Shown: positions 28,501 through 42,291, numbered from the stretch's first letter. The stretch: DNA of 64,000 nucleotides from Mesomycoplasma ovipneumoniae (GCF_030012565.1 NZ_CP124621.1:310001-374000); one strand, 5' to 3'. Numbers and translations are program-made. The notes: generated from the sequence alone by a model not told the origin.

Positions 28501-31500
28501 ATCATCTAATTGATCAATTAATTTTTCAATATCACTAGCATTGTCAGGAATTTGTCCTTGGTAGATTTCTTTTTGATTTTGTTCTAAATAGGTATTATTG
28601 ACTTTGATAACATATGCACGATTATCATCAATATTAATTGAGTTGCTTGCAAGACGGGTAACAATGATTTTTTCGAAGAATTTTTCGTAAAATTTGTAAA
28701 TATTAACACCAAAAAATTCAGGATTATCTTTTGATTTTTCCAAAATTGAAGCAGAAATATCTTTTAATTTATAATAATCAAGCGAAACACTGCTTGCCAA
28801 ATTACTATAAATAAATGGCGGAAGTTCTTCACTATTTTTTATTTGTGATGATAAGAGCTCAATGAGTTGTGACTGCTGCGCTGAAGGATCAGCTTGAATT
28901 TGTCTTACAGATGGAATTCTTGATTGTAAAATAAAGGCAAGGTTAAAATTGTTTGATTCAGTTTCTGTTAAGGCATCAGGATTTGTTGAGAATCATAAAG
29001 GAATTTGTGGCAGTTGTGCTGAAAAAAATTGTCCAAGTCCAAGAGAGTCTAAATTTAACCCAACAAGCAGAGGATTTAAATTAGCATATTGAGCAACAAG
29101 TGTTGATAAAAAGCGTTTTTTAAAAGGTGAGTCAGAAAATTTATTTTGTAGCAAATAATTATCCATTATATATTTAACAGATTTATTAAAGTTAGCATCA
29201 AAAGGATAATTTTGTGAATAATAAGCCAAATATCCTAAATTTTCAACTAATTCAGTTTGATTTTCAATTAGCCAGTTTTTAATAGTTTTTTTATTACCAT
29301 GTTGGTCAGTATATTGTTTGTCAAAAACTGGGTCATTTAAAAGATTTTTAAAGGTACTATCGTTTTTTAAATGCAAACTTGTAAGATAAGGTTGTAAAAT
29401 TGACCTTGAAGCAGCAGGAAGGCCGGCAAAAAGTCCTTCTTGGTTTTGGAGATTTTTAATTCCACCAAAAAGTTGTGTTTCATTTAAAATTCCATTTGTT
29501 GAAGAAGAACTAGCAAAAGAATATAATTTATTAAATGCTTGCTGGAGTTCTAAGTTTGGAAGGTTGTTTTCAGCAACAAAACGAATTCAAAAACGGTAAT
29601 TACGAATTGCAAGTGGAATAATTGAACTCGGACTACTAATAATTGAGCTTTGTAATTTATCAATTTGATCGGCTGAGGCTGAAATATAAATTGGCTTTAG
29701 TTTTAGTGGATTTCCACCAGAATTGCCATCTTCAACTGGAGCTGGAATTTTGATTGAATTTGTTAAAAAGTAAAGAATATCACCAATAGATTCAGAACTT
29801 GCAAAAATATTTGTATCTTCAAGACTTGGCGGTTTAATATTTGTGATAATATTACCGGTTTTTGTATAATTTTTAAAATTAAAGATTTCAAAAATGTCTT
29901 TGATTTCCTGAAGTCTACTTTTAATATCTTCAATATTATCAAGGTTAGCGATTCTTAAATATCTATTTAGAAAAATTCGCTCATTTAGTGTTAGATTTGT
30001 AATTTTTATTTCAGGATTCTCAGTGAGTTTTGTCAGAATAGAACTTGCAAGAACATCAATTTGCTTACTTTTTTGCAAATTATCAGTATTTACGGCTGAA
30101 TTTCAGTTAGCACTAATAAATTGTAAGTCATAAATGTCAATTTTTTCTTCATCAACTCCAGGAAGGAAATAACGAAGACCAACTTCTCCACTTCCTGAAT
30201 CTTGCCCTTTTGATGAGGCATTAATTATTTTAATTAATGAATTTATTGTATTTTGTCTTGTTTTTTCATCTTTAAGGAAGGTTCCAACAAGGGAAATTAA
30301 ATAATCATTAGCTTGTAGTTGATTTCGCTTGAAAAATTCTTGGTTTTCTTGTGCTTTTTTCAAATTTTCAGGCAAATTTACATATTTATCATAACCATCT
30401 GAAAAAGAGGTTTTGGTTAAATAATCAAGATTTTTTGCAAAAGTTGCAATGTCAAAATTAGTAATTAATTCAATTAGACCTTCGTTAATGTTTGAATAAG
30501 GACTGTCGCTACCTTTTCCGTTTAATTTTCCAAGAATTTTGATAATTTGAGCTTGTTTGTCTTTTGCAAATTTTTCAACAATTGGTTTTGTTAAAAATCC
30601 AAAAAAGCCTTTGGTTTTTTGGTCAACAACAGTTGAAAACATTGCATTAAAATCAATTTCATTAACAATATCAATTAGGCCTGATTTTATTCTTTGTTGG
30701 TCAATTGACTTCAAAAATTCTTTGACAAAATCAGCAGTTGAAAAAAGACTAATTAAATTTGATTTGTTTTTGTTAGCTTCTTCGAATCAATTGTTTAAAT
30801 TAGTAAGCATTTTTTCAAAGTCAATTGAATAAATGATTTTTTTAAATCCATTTAATAAATTAATCGGATTTTTAATTGCCTTAGCTAGTGCCTCAACTCC
30901 ACCAAGTCGTTGAATTTGATCAAAAATATCAACACCAAAAGTAGACAAAACTGAGTTTAGTGAAAAAATTTGTCTAAGAAGATAAAGACTTCGATCTGAA
31001 TTTGAAACGGCAGATTCTTCAGTTTTATGAATTATTTGGTCAACAAAATTAGCAAGAACATCATTAATAATTGTTGGGCGGTTATTTTTAATTAAATTAT
31101 GCCCGGCCTTTACAAGTAATTCAGAAAGTAAATTATAATTTTTAGTTCGAAAAGAAAGAATATCAACTAATTTAATTTCATCAGCAGCATTAGCAAGAGC
31201 GGCAAAAATTGCATCTACATCAGGTTTTAAGAAAAAGCCATTATCGACTAAAACAGAATTATTTAAGGCATCAGCAGCTTGTAAAAATAATGAACGGGCT
31301 GATTTTTGGGTGTCAATTTCATTTTGAACATTAGTTGAAAAGTAATAGTAAATTAACGGAATTGTTGCTGTATTTGAAAAATTATCTACCCGTCTAAATC
31401 AACCATTTTGCGAAATTTTTGCATCAATTTCAAAGTTTTTACTTGCCAAGAAATTTGCAAGCAAAGCTTGTGTTCTCTGCTCGCGACTTCCAGGAGCTGA

Positions 31501-33486
31501 AGAGTCAGTTTTTATAATATTTTCAGGAAGCAGAGTCCATTTAGTCTCACCAAGGTTTTTAAAAACATAACCAAATTGGTAATTTGGCAGCAAAATTATT
31601 CCGTGAAAATCGAGGTTGGCAAAATTGCTTGTAGTTGGAATTGGATTTTCGTCTTGAACTTTTTTAAGTAAGACAATTTTTGTATTTAAAATGTTTTGGT
31701 AAAGCAATTTTTGATCATCTTGAAATTCAACATTACCAAAAGTTACTTTTAAATCAATTAAACTTGGATCAATACCATAACTCTCATGAGCAGCGGCAAT
31801 TATTTTAGCCTGAAAAATTGGCGGAATTTTTGTATTTGAATTATCTAAAATTTTTCCAACTTGTGGAAATAGTTTAGTTTCTCTTTTTGATTTATAATCT
31901 TGAATTTCGTTAAATAGTCTTCCAAGTTGTTGCTTTTGTTCTAAATTTTGATTATCAAAACTGATTTTATTAAAAACTTCAGGACTAATTCCGGAATTAA
32001 TAAAATGAATTACTTGGTTTGTTGTTGAATTTTGACCTTTTTGTTGAACATCAATTGTAAAAGTTTGTCTTGTTCCAATTGAGTCAACTACTTTTACATC
32101 TCTTCCATTAACTTTTTGTGAATAATCTTGCAAATAATTATAAAAATAAATATTTGCATATTCTTGAACATTTTGTGAAAGTTTCAAAAAGGTTGCATTT
32201 TTAATATTTGAATTTGATAAGTTATTTAATTCTTCATTTGTAACAAGTGCTAAATTGTTACTATTTAATTGTTCAATTTGGGCAATTGTGCTTACAAAAG
32301 AAGGATCATCCTTTTTTTGGAAATTAACGGTTAAATCTGCAATTGAAAGATCAGCAGAGACAACAGTTTCATGATCACCATCAGTAGTTATTATCCGTTT
32401 TTCCCAGTAGTTAATATTTTGTAATTCTTCAAATTGTTTAGGGTTATTATTTTTTAAATAAAGCAAATATTCTTTAATAAAACCAGTGAAATTTTGACTA
32501 TTTGCATCAATTTCTTTAAGTTTATATTTGTGATTGATATACTCAACTTTAGATCTTAGATCACGAACTCAGTTTGGTAATAGTCGGTAGTTTTGACCTG
32601 GATCTAAAATTTTAAACTCATTAGAGCTTCAGTTTATATCCTTTTTCAAATTAAAAGTTCTAGATTTAAACTGCGCATTAATAGAATCGCCACTCCGAGT
32701 AAAATTAACAAACGGTGAGCTATCAGTTCCAATCTCAAAATCACCTTCAACTGTTTGTCTAATATTTAAAAGTGAATATAAATCTTGCCCTTTTAATTCA
32801 AAGCCAATTCCTTGTCTTTGTCAACTTGAGCCTAAAATTGGATCAAAAGTAGCTTGTTTTGTAACACCATTAATGACAAGTGAGTTAGCAAAATTGATAA
32901 TAATTTTATCCCCTTGTTTGAAATAAACAAGAATGTCACTGGCTTTGTAAGTTGTTTTGTCTAAGGTTATTTGATCTGCTGTTGTCAGAGAATATGATTT
33001 TACTTTTTTTTGAAAATTTTTACCATCATTTGTTGTATAAACTGGCAAAAATGCTTGCTTTGACAGTGAAAATGTGTTGTCATCATTTAATTTTGCATTA
33101 AAGTAAAATTCGCGACTAAATTCGCTTGAGAGAACATATTCATCCTTGCTTAAATTAGGTGAAATTGAGCCTAAACTAATAAAATTATCTTTTATTATTA
33201 GTTGTTTTTTACTTTTTTCGGACTCAAGTGGCTGATAAACATCTGGTTTGAGTTCATCATATCCTTCGTTTTGGGCGTTTCCAAAATAATTAAATTCAGT
33301 ATTAATCGTTACATCATGAAGACCAGAAAAATTTTTATACTCATCTAACCGGTCTTCATAGGCACGATTTGTCGTGAATAAAGTTGTAAAAATTACGGCG
33401 GTAAAGAAAACTAAAGTTATTAGCCCAACAAAAATAACTTTAGTTTTTAAAAACATTGCAAATATGTGTTTAAAAATCTTTTTCAT
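25564..33486 (-). CDS. Giant FtsX/MacB-type ABC transporter permease
   Basis: One continuous table-4 frame of 2640 aa is interrupted only by TGA-Trp codons. A basic N-terminus leads into a transmembrane helix (about residues 12-36), then a huge extracytoplasmic region of about 1700 residues. A block of membrane helices typical of FtsX permeases lies around residues 1790-1990, with the RAQGYTLFEIASSFLSIG segment. A second large loop follows, and a final helix block ends TNRKSVYVIKEQN. This is the two-block layout of FtsX/MacB permeases, which work with an ATPase to release lipoproteins or act on the cell surface. No ATPase gene lies in this window. The ATG at 33486 has AAGGTAGG upstream and a TATAAT box at 33516-33511. 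The substrate is unknown. Extraction or folding of surface proteins is a possible role, by inference only. Confidence 0.85.
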
Positions 33487-33836
33487 AGGCTACCTACCTT
33501 AAAACTTAAAATTATAGTTTAAAAAATAAAAAATAAAAACAAAAAAATAAATTAAAATTAAAAAATCAGCTCTACAAATTGACCATATATATAAATATTA
33601 AATTATATATATAGTTAAAATCTCGATTTAAATTTTTAGGACTCATGCTCGAATTAGCCTTAAAAAAACTTTTTTAAATTAGTAAATTTTTAAAAAAGAT
33701 TTTTTTATTTAAAAATGTAGTATAATTTAATTTTTATTTTATTTTATTTTTCTAGTTTGCTCCTTATCTAATTGGACCAATCTAATCCATTTGTATTAAA
33801 AAAATCTGGAATAACAAAAAGAAGCGGGGTAAAATA
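33487..33836. other. Divergent promoter region between permease and SGNH-hydrolase genes
   Basis: This very AT-rich region has no gene. The minus-strand TATAAT (33516-33511) serves the permease. A plus-strand TATAAT (33721-33726) lies 110 bases upstream of the next gene. A TATATATAAATATTAAATTATATA palindrome-like stretch lies near 33583-33613. Confidence 0.6.
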
Positions 33837-36800
33837 ATGAAAAAAAATATCTCCAAACCTGATTTTTCTAAAGCATTCAAAATATTTTTAAGTTTTGGCA
33901 CTTTATCTCTGGCCGTCTCTGGAATTACTTTGATTGGTATAAAAAATCGCGATAAAACCGAGCATTTTAACATACCAATAACCCATTCAGCCCAGGAAAC
34001 TGAAAAACTTTTAGACCAAATTAACTATTTATCAATTGGTGATTCAATTTCTGCTGGTTTTAATTGAGATTATTCTATTGACCTCCGCGGAAACATTGAT
34101 GCAAATAACAAAATTAATGGACTATCATATCCAGCCTTTTTTGCTAGTTTTATTCAAAAAATAAAACCAAATGCACTTAAATCCTTTGATAATTTGGCTC
34201 TTTCTTGAACAACAATTAGCGATTGACTTTACTTACTTAATCCCGAAAATCCAGTCTATAAACATTCTGACAAGACCCATTTTAATTTCAATTATCATTT
34301 AGACCAAAAATTAGACTCACCTTATGGACAACAAATTCGTGACATTTTTGGTGATTTTAATTCAAATAGTTACCCAAAGCTATATCAAAAAATTCAAAAA
34401 TCTAATTTGCTAACACTTTCATTAGGCGCAAATGATTTAATGGAAGCTATTGATTTTCGCACAATCGCTAAGCCGATGCAAAAGCTCGCTACAAAAGCTG
34501 AGGCAAATTTTGAATTTGCCCAAAACATTGAAATTGCAACTCAAAGAATTTACAGAAATTTACAACTGCTAATTCAAAGTTTACGAAAAATCAACCCTAA
34601 TTTACAAATAGTTTTAGTTGGCTATAATTCTTTGTCTTCAAAAATCATTAAATTCTTTGAAAAAATGCTCACAAACGAAATTGGCGTTCCAGAAAATTAT
34701 GCTGATTTAGTAATACAGCGTTTGAATTCAACAATCAAAAAAGCCGCAAAAAGCCAAAAAGTAAACTATGTTGATCTATACAATGAATCAATTTGACAAG
34801 AAAAAAGTTCTGAATTTGCCACAAATGACCTAGACATCCACCCATCAACTAAGGGCTATAAAAAAATGGCCCAAGATTTGCTGTTCAAATTAGCTTTTGA
34901 ACAAGACCTAGAATTCAAAAAAGATGCAAATACTAAATTAAACTGAGACGAAAATTATGTCAAAAAAGACATTAATTCTTACCGTCGAATTCTAAATTTA
35001 GGTCAAAATTCAGAAATTTTGAAGGCTTTAACCGTTGAGAATTCACCTGAAAAATTTATTTCAGAAAACTCTGAAATCGAAGAGCTAACCACTCAAAATG
35101 TTAAAAAAGCAACAGAATCACCGATAGAAAATTTTCTAAACGTAATACTAAATAATAATTTTGGTGCGTTTTTAAACCGTTTTGTCCAGTTAGCTGTTCA
35201 AAATAATTCAAGTGTGCAAAAAATTTTGACTGATTTTTGACAAGAAAACCAAAATTCAGGGGCTTCTTTTTCTGAAATTTTGCAAAAAATTTACTCAAGT
35301 GGCTTTTTTAGCAAAATTATCAACCGTTTTGAGAGTTATGTTCAAGATGTAACTAATAATAAAACTTGAGAAAAAGCAACAATTTCTGGCCTTGTTAATT
35401 ATATTTTTGCTGATTTTGACGAAAAACAAATAATTGACGTTTTAAATACCGTTGTAACTTCTGAATTTGCAGATAAAAACCCTGAAAAAATTAAAGAATT
35501 AATTTTTTCATCCATTTTTGGTCAAACAATAATCCAAGATTTGCTAATAAATAACATTATCAAAATTGACCTCAAAAATAAGGAAGACTTAAAAGTTGTC
35601 TTTACCTTTGACTCAATAAGAAAATTATTTTCTAAAATAATTACTGACTACCATCAACGATCAAACGAATATAAAAATTCACAGAATTTTCATGAAATAA
35701 TTCGTACTTATTTAGAAAATCCTGATAATGACAGCGATAATGTTGTTTTTATTAGAAATTTTATCTCAGAAACACTAAAACATCATGAATCTGTTAAATT
35801 ATTAGTATCGATTATTAACGATAATTTTGAGTTCAACTTGGATGAGGCAGACCAGAGCGCGCTTGTTAATCTTTTAGTTTCAATTGCCGATGTTGTTGTT
35901 CGTACTAATGTTTGGGCTAAACTAAATGATCAAGCAGCCAAAAATTTCTTAGATGTCATTAAAAAAATCAATACTACTGATATTTCTGAAAATATTGCTT
36001 CAATTTTTTCAGAGCAAATTTATACAAATTACTCATCTTTTTTTAAAGATTCAAAAAATTTACTTGATTTATTTCACGAACTTTTAAGTTTTGATTTGAG
36101 CCAAAACCAAATTGACTCCCTAAAAAAATTACTTAATAAATTCTACCCAGTTTTAACAAAATTTGACCTAACTAATTTTATTGATGAGTCAACCCCTAAT
36201 TTTGCTAGTTTTTCATTCTTTTTTGACTCAGCTAAAGATTTTTTGGCTTCAAATTCATTTAAACCACTGGCTGACATTGTAAATCAAGCCATTGATGATT
36301 TTTTAGTAAATAAAAACAAATACCAACAAATTGACAACTTAAATCGCTTTGGCTTTCAGTTTTTAGCTAATAATTTACCAAAACTTGAGGAAAATATTTA
36401 TGAATTTATCGCCAGAAATGTAGAAAAAGAGGAATTTTTAACTAATCTTACTAGTTTAATTTCAAGTTCATTAAGCTCATCAGGCTTAACTGAACATTCA
36501 ATTAAAACTTTTACATCAATAATTGAGCTGATTTTCCAAGATTTTCGTATTAAATATCTAGCTTGAAAAGAAGACAGAGAAGCTCCAACTGATAATTTAA
36601 TTTTTGGATTTGTAAAAGCTGCACTACAAAACTTCGAATCTTTTTATAAAGAAAATTCTGAAGAGCATAATTCAGCAAAATTACTTTTAGAAGAAGCTAA
36701 GAAAAAACAAGATGCACTAGAAATTCAAAAATATTCTGACAAAATTGCTTTAACTGATCAACAATTATCCTTCCAAAATTTTTCTTCATACTTTTTAAAT

Positions 36801-39782
36801 AATTTTTTCACTCAAGATACAATTTATACACTCTTAAAAAATCTTGCAAGTCTTGATTTTAAAACTAAAATTCCTGATGGCGACTTGGTCTTATTTTTCA
36901 AAAACCTTTTTGGACAGTCATTTTTACAGAACCAACTTCTTGGTAAATTAAACCAAAATAGTTTTTTTAGCAACCCTAAAATTCAACAATCACTTTTAAA
37001 GATTTTAACAAACTTTTTTGAATCAAAGCAAGTTGAACAACTACTTTCAAAACTTATTGAGTATTTTTTTGACGAAAAACAATTTGAATTACATCCAAAC
37101 TTTAATTCACTAGTTGAAAATTTTCTCAAACAAAACACTCAACTAATTGAGCAAGTTTTTGCCCTTTTCTTAGGAGATTCTTCAACTTGAGATTCAATTT
37201 CTGAATTCTTAAGGATAATTTTGGCTGAATATAAATTAGATTTGCCTGAAGATTCAGTTAATACAATTTTGGCTTTAGTTCGTGATATTTTTTCAAAACT
37301 AAAAGACTCAACTTTAGATTTTGATCAGAACCCAAAAACTTATTCACCACTAACAATAAAAGCACTGATTTCAATTATACTTGATGCAATTTCAGGTAAT
37401 TCTACCCCTAAAAAACCGGTTCTTGAGACTTTATTTGACAGTTTTAGCGTTGATATTGCTAATTTTTATTATTCTTCAGAGGAAACAAAAACTGATACTC
37501 CAGGCAAAATTTCCCAGGATAATATTGCGACTTTAATTTCCGAAGTTGTTAGAAGTAAGCCTATTTCTGAACAGATTCGGGCAGGTTTAGAAAATATTCC
37601 AAAAGAATATCTTGACAGTGTTATGCCAATTTTTAATTGGTTTTTAGAATCACCTGCACTAAAAGATATGTTTAAATCATACTTTAAAATAGTTGCAAAA
37701 ACCAAAATTAAACAACCACTAAATAACCTTTCATTAATTAAGACACTATTTGAAAAGCAATATTTTAATAAAATTATTGGTGAATTTATTGTTAAATTAG
37801 ATGAAAAAAGCAGCACTTTGAGCGATAATTTTTCAACTCTAGTTGAAAAAATGCTTAATACTCAATTTGACAAGACTGAATTTGAGCCATTTTTTAAACT
37901 AATAAAAGAAATAATCAAAAATAATCTTGAGAATTTTTACAAAGAGGAAATGGATCCAACAGGAATTTTGTCAGACGATGCTTCCACCGTTAATGTAAGC
38001 GAGGATTTTTCCCAAGTATTAGTCAGCGCTCAACCTTTTAGTGATACTGGCCAAAACTCTTCATCATCTGGAATTTCTCAAGAAACAACCTCACCGCAAA
38101 TCCAGGCAAATTACTCTAAAGAAAATGCCTTATTAACAAAATTTGTATCAATTTTGAGCAAATTAACAAGCGGTGAGGTTGCTTTTTCAAACCTTACAAC
38201 ACTTTTAGAGACTGAAATTGGAAAAGAAGAATTTATTATCGACCTTATAAAACAAATTGCATCAGTTTATAATAAAATTTCTGAAGATGAAAGAAACAAT
38301 CTCTGAAATATCATCGTTAAAATTTTTAATTCATCATTTTTCAAAGACAAAATTAATTTGTTAAGCATTGGCGATGTGTCCAGCTTTTCACTCTTTAGTG
38401 GTTTATCAGCGGACAAAAAGGCAAAAATTGAACCATTACTTAAAAAGTTGCTACTGAAATTTTTACCTGAGTCAATGAATAAAGTTTTAATTTTTCGTCT
38501 TTTAAATTATATGAACAAAAATTCTGCTTTATTCAAAGAAGTAAAAACATTTTCCGGTCTTTTAACTAAATTTTTAAGTGATCAACCCAATAATAGCCAG
38601 GTAAACTCTCAAAATGAATCAAATTCAGCATTTTTAAAATCATATCTATGATCTGTGGTTGACTTTTTAATAAAAGATAATGAATTTGCTGATTTAGCAG
38701 CCGATATAATTGCTGTATATTTAAAATTAAATTTAGATAATAATCAAAATCTTACCAAGGTTAAAATAGACAAACCAAGAGAAATAATTACTAAATTTCT
38801 CAAGGATTTTGTAAATCTAGGGTTAGAAAATCCGTTACTTTCAGGAATTTTAGATCAAATTGTACAGTCAATCAAAACCTTAAATCCTGATGAAAAAAGT
38901 GCAAGCTTTTTTGGTGCTATTTTTAGCAAATTAGATTTAGCAAAATTAATTAATCTTGATTTAGTTGTCAAAATTGAGCCAAAAATTGATGGAAATGACT
39001 CAACTGGCCAAAGTTCAACCGATCGAAAAAATCTAATTGATGAAGAAAAATTAACATTAAAAACTCCAACTAATCAAAAAATTTCAACTAAATCAATTGC
39101 TGACTTTTTTGATTTAATATTTTTAGCCTCACCAAACTGAAATAAGGATAAGGAAAATGAAGTTTCGCCAATTTTAAAAGAATTAAATCATATAAAATAC
39201 ACCGGAATTTCATTTGAATCAATTTTTAAATCAGGTCAAAAAGATCCTCAACTTGAGGCAATTTCAAAATTATTCCATAAAATTTGGTACTCTGAGAGAT
39301 CTAATAAAATATCAATCTCTAACTTTAAAGACTCATCAAAAGGAAGACTACTTTATAGATTAGTTTTAATCCTTCTTTTTTATACATATGAATCTAGAAT
39401 TTCTCAGTTTTGAGCTCGATCTTCAGCATTTTATGGCGGTATTTTGGCTTCCTATACTGCATCTGAAGTAATCCGCGCATCGTTACAAAACGGTCAACAA
39501 GCAAATAGAAACAAAACTAACGATAATGATTATAAAACTTTTATCGACAAAATAATAGGTGACCCAGTAAAACCTAAAGCTGGTTGATGGCAAATTTGAA
39601 CGTCTTATTATTCAGCTTCCGATGTTAAATTAAATGATATGCTAACAATGATTTATTATAATTTAGAAGGTAATCGATTTTCTAGAGATACAAACCAACC
39701 TAGATTAAGAGACCAAGTTTTGCAACAAATCCATGATGGAACTTATCCTACTAATTATCAGAATCCAACTAATAGAAGATAG
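33837..39782 (+). CDS. Giant SGNH/GDSL-hydrolase surface protein
   Basis: A single 1981-aa frame with TGA as Trp. A hydrophobic N-terminal segment (about residues 15-35) suggests export. The SGNH esterase fold is shown by IGDSISAGFN (nucleophile S70), LSLGAND (197-200) and the D-x-H pair DIHPS (D333, H335). Such enzymes cut ester bonds in lipids or sugars, so a secreted lipase or esterase is likely. The catalytic part ends near residue 360. The other 1600 residues form a long, mostly helical-looking, Lys/Asn/Phe/Leu-rich region of unknown function that I do not recognise. The gene stands alone between the permease and a strong terminator. Confidence 0.8.
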
Positions 39783-39855
39783 TAAAAGATTATAAAATTT
39801 GAATTAATATTAATATTTTTATATTCTTTTCATTAGAGTTTTGCTTATATATTTA

Positions 39856-39899
39856 ATCATAAAAAAACTTCTAAAGGTGTTTAGAAGTTTTTTTATGAT
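39856..39899. terminator. Perfect 20-bp inverted repeat, bidirectional terminator
   Basis: ATCATAAAAAAACTTCTAAA, loop GGTG, then its exact reverse complement. The U-run inside each arm makes it usable in both directions. It closes the SGNH-hydrolase gene. Confidence 0.85.
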
Positions 39900-40061
39900 C
39901 TAGTAACAAATATTAGAAAATGATCACAAATTTTACTAGTTTTTGACCGCCAAGTTTAAATCACTAATTAAAATTGTTGTCCTTAGATGGTAAAAAATTT
40001 TCATTTTATATTAAAAATTTTTTTAAAAAAAGAAAAATTTTAGGAAAATTTAGCCATTTTT

Positions 40062-40130
40062 CCACTATAATTTATCTTTAATAAAAATAAATTTAAATCA
40101 AAGGAATGAATCATGGCAATTAATGATTGA
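40062..40130 (+). repeat. Promoter/leader cassette, first copy
   Basis: A TATAAT-like box, ATCTTTAATAAAAATAAATT, an AAAGGAAT ribosome site and ATGGCAATTAA form a block that recurs almost unchanged at about 43703-43770. The two cassettes head the small ORF here and the hypothetical gene there. Confidence 0.7.
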
Positions 40131-40232
40131 TTAAAACTAAAAAAATTTAGCCCAATTAAAAGTCTAAATCAGTGTACTAACTTACCGGCTTCCCGTCAGA
40201 GTGAACCGGTTGAATCTCAGGGTCAAAACTAA
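40113..40232 (+). CDS. Small ORF (39 aa), possible truncated paralogue of the gene at 43749
   Basis: The frame begins MAINDWLKLKKFSPIK and ends SQGQN. It has a good ribosome site (AAAGGA) and a -10 box. Its first six residues and whole leader match the gene at 43749, which begins MAIKDWIKNSKWAKF. After that the two proteins differ. It could be a remnant left when the restriction cassette was inserted, or a small leader ORF of the restriction gene 46 bases downstream. No function can be assigned. Confidence 0.45.
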
Positions 40233-40278
40233 TTTTATTTTTCTAATTTAAAAAAACTTCAAAAAAGGAGAACAAATA

Positions 40279-42291
40279 ATGAAATCTAATATTTCAGAAG
40301 TCACAATTGCAGGAAGCTTTAATTCTGAACTTAATAATATGGGTCTTGATTTTAGACTAGAAAATGAATGGTTAAATGAAGATATTAATTCTGCGCTTGA
40401 GGAATATTTATCCAAAAATGGAAAAAATGGCGGAAATCGTCCTGATTGCAAAATGCTTTTAGAGGACGAACTAGGCAATAGTTATCCTATTTTGATCGAA
40501 TATAAAGTTGGGCTTAATAAAATGGTAAAACTAGATTCAAATGGATATCCTGACCTTACGCAATGAAATAACATTAAAAATTATGCAGTAAATGGAGCTA
40601 TTCATTATGCTACAGGAATAAAGCAAGCAACTTATTATACCGATATTATTGTAATTGGTGCTGTTGGCGAGAAAAATACAAATGGCAAACTTGAACGCGA
40701 AGTTCAGGTTTGGTGAGTCTCAAATGATAATTATGGTAAAGGTCAATTAATAGGCGAATATAGCGATTTTAGTTTTTTAGACAAAAAACACTTTAATGAA
40801 TTTATTAAAGAAGCAAAAAAATCATTTTTAAGCGAGGAGGAAAGAGATAAATTAAGGCAAAGATCAGAAGCCGAAATGATAGCTGCGCTTAAAAAACTTA
40901 ATAATGATATTTACAAAAATGAGAATAATATCGAACCTGATACAAAACTATATTTAATTGTAGCTAGTATAATTGCAAGTTTAGGAATCCCTTATAAAGT
41001 TGCCCCACTTAATAAATCCGAACTTAAATCATCCAAAGAAGAAAACAGTCAAGATGGGGACAAAATACTGTATAAAATTATTAATTTCCTAAGACATAAA
41101 CAGATACCAACCGAAAAACAGAAAACTTTAATTAATATTTTATCACCGAGCCTGAAAGATGAAAGGCTAAATGCTCCAGAAAATGGCGAGTCAAGAATCA
41201 AAAGAATTTTTGGAAAAGTTGTTGATGATATTGGATATTTTTTCAAAAACGGTTTAGAAATCGACTTTGCCGGAAAACTTTTTAACGAAATGTATTCTTG
41301 ACTTGGTTATAGCGAGGATGCAAATAATGATGTTGTTTTAACACCACCATATGTCGCAAAATTACTTGCAAAACTTGCTCGGGTTGACCAAAACTCTTAT
41401 GTTTGAGATTTTGCTACCGGATCAGGAGGGCTTTTGGTTGCGGCCATGAATGAAATGATAGCTGATGCAACTAAAAAAGCAAAATCACCTTCTGAATTAG
41501 AAAGAAAAATTGCACAAATCAAAACACAACAATTATTAGGAATAGAAATTTTACCTAAAATTCATATGCTCGCAATATTAAATATGATTATTATGGGCGA
41601 TGGCTCTTCTAATTTGCTAAATAAAGATTCATTAAAAGACTTTAACAATGACGGTGGCGCATTTCCAGCAAATGCTTTTGTTTTAAATCCCCCTTATTCT
41701 GCACCTGGAAATGGGATGAATTTTGTTGAAAAAGCCCTTTCAATGATGACAAATGGTTATGCTGCTATCATTATTCAATCTTCGGCAGGTTCTGGTAAAG
41801 CAAAAGATTTTAATAAAAAAATTCTAAAAAACCATACGCTACTGGCAAGTATTAAAATGCCAATCGATTTATTTTTAGGTAAATCAAGTGTGCAGACACA
41901 CATTTATGTATTTGAAGTTGGAAAAACTCATAATAAAGATCATTTAGTTAAATTTATTGACTTTAGCCAAGATGGTTATAAAAGAACTAATCGAAAGAAA
42001 GCGAGTGTTAATTTAGTCGATAGCGATAATGCCATTGCACGCTACCAAGAAATCGTCGATTTAGTACATCTTGGAAATCATAAATTGAATTTAATTGATA
42101 AAAAATGTTATTTTACCGATGTGATTGATCCTTTAAACGGTGGTGACTGGAATAAGACAAGACAAGCTGATTTAAAACCGGAAATCAGTGATTTTAAAAA
42201 TTCAATTGCTGATTTTCTAGCTTGGGAAGTTAGTGAAATTATAAAAGGTACCGAAATTGGAGCTAAAAAACAAGACCAAATAAAAAAGTAG
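40279..42291 (+). CDS. BcgI-like restriction-methylation (RM) subunit: PD-ExK nuclease plus N6-adenine methyltransferase
   Basis: 670 aa, with AAGGAG 8 bases before the ATG. The N-terminus carries a PD...ExK nuclease signature: P55-D56 in NRPDCKM and E74-Y75-K76 in LIEYKVG. A helical linker follows. The methyltransferase part has SAM motif I DFATGSGG (about 377-384) and catalytic motif NPPY (470-473), typical of gamma-class N6-adenine enzymes such as HsdM. A nuclease and methylase in one chain with a separate specificity subunit is the design of BcgI-type (type IIB) enzymes, which cut on both sides of their site. A type I HsdM with an unusual N-terminus is the alternative, but no HsdR is present. 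Trp codons are mixed TGA and TGG. The stop overlaps the start of the specificity frame. Confidence 0.8.
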
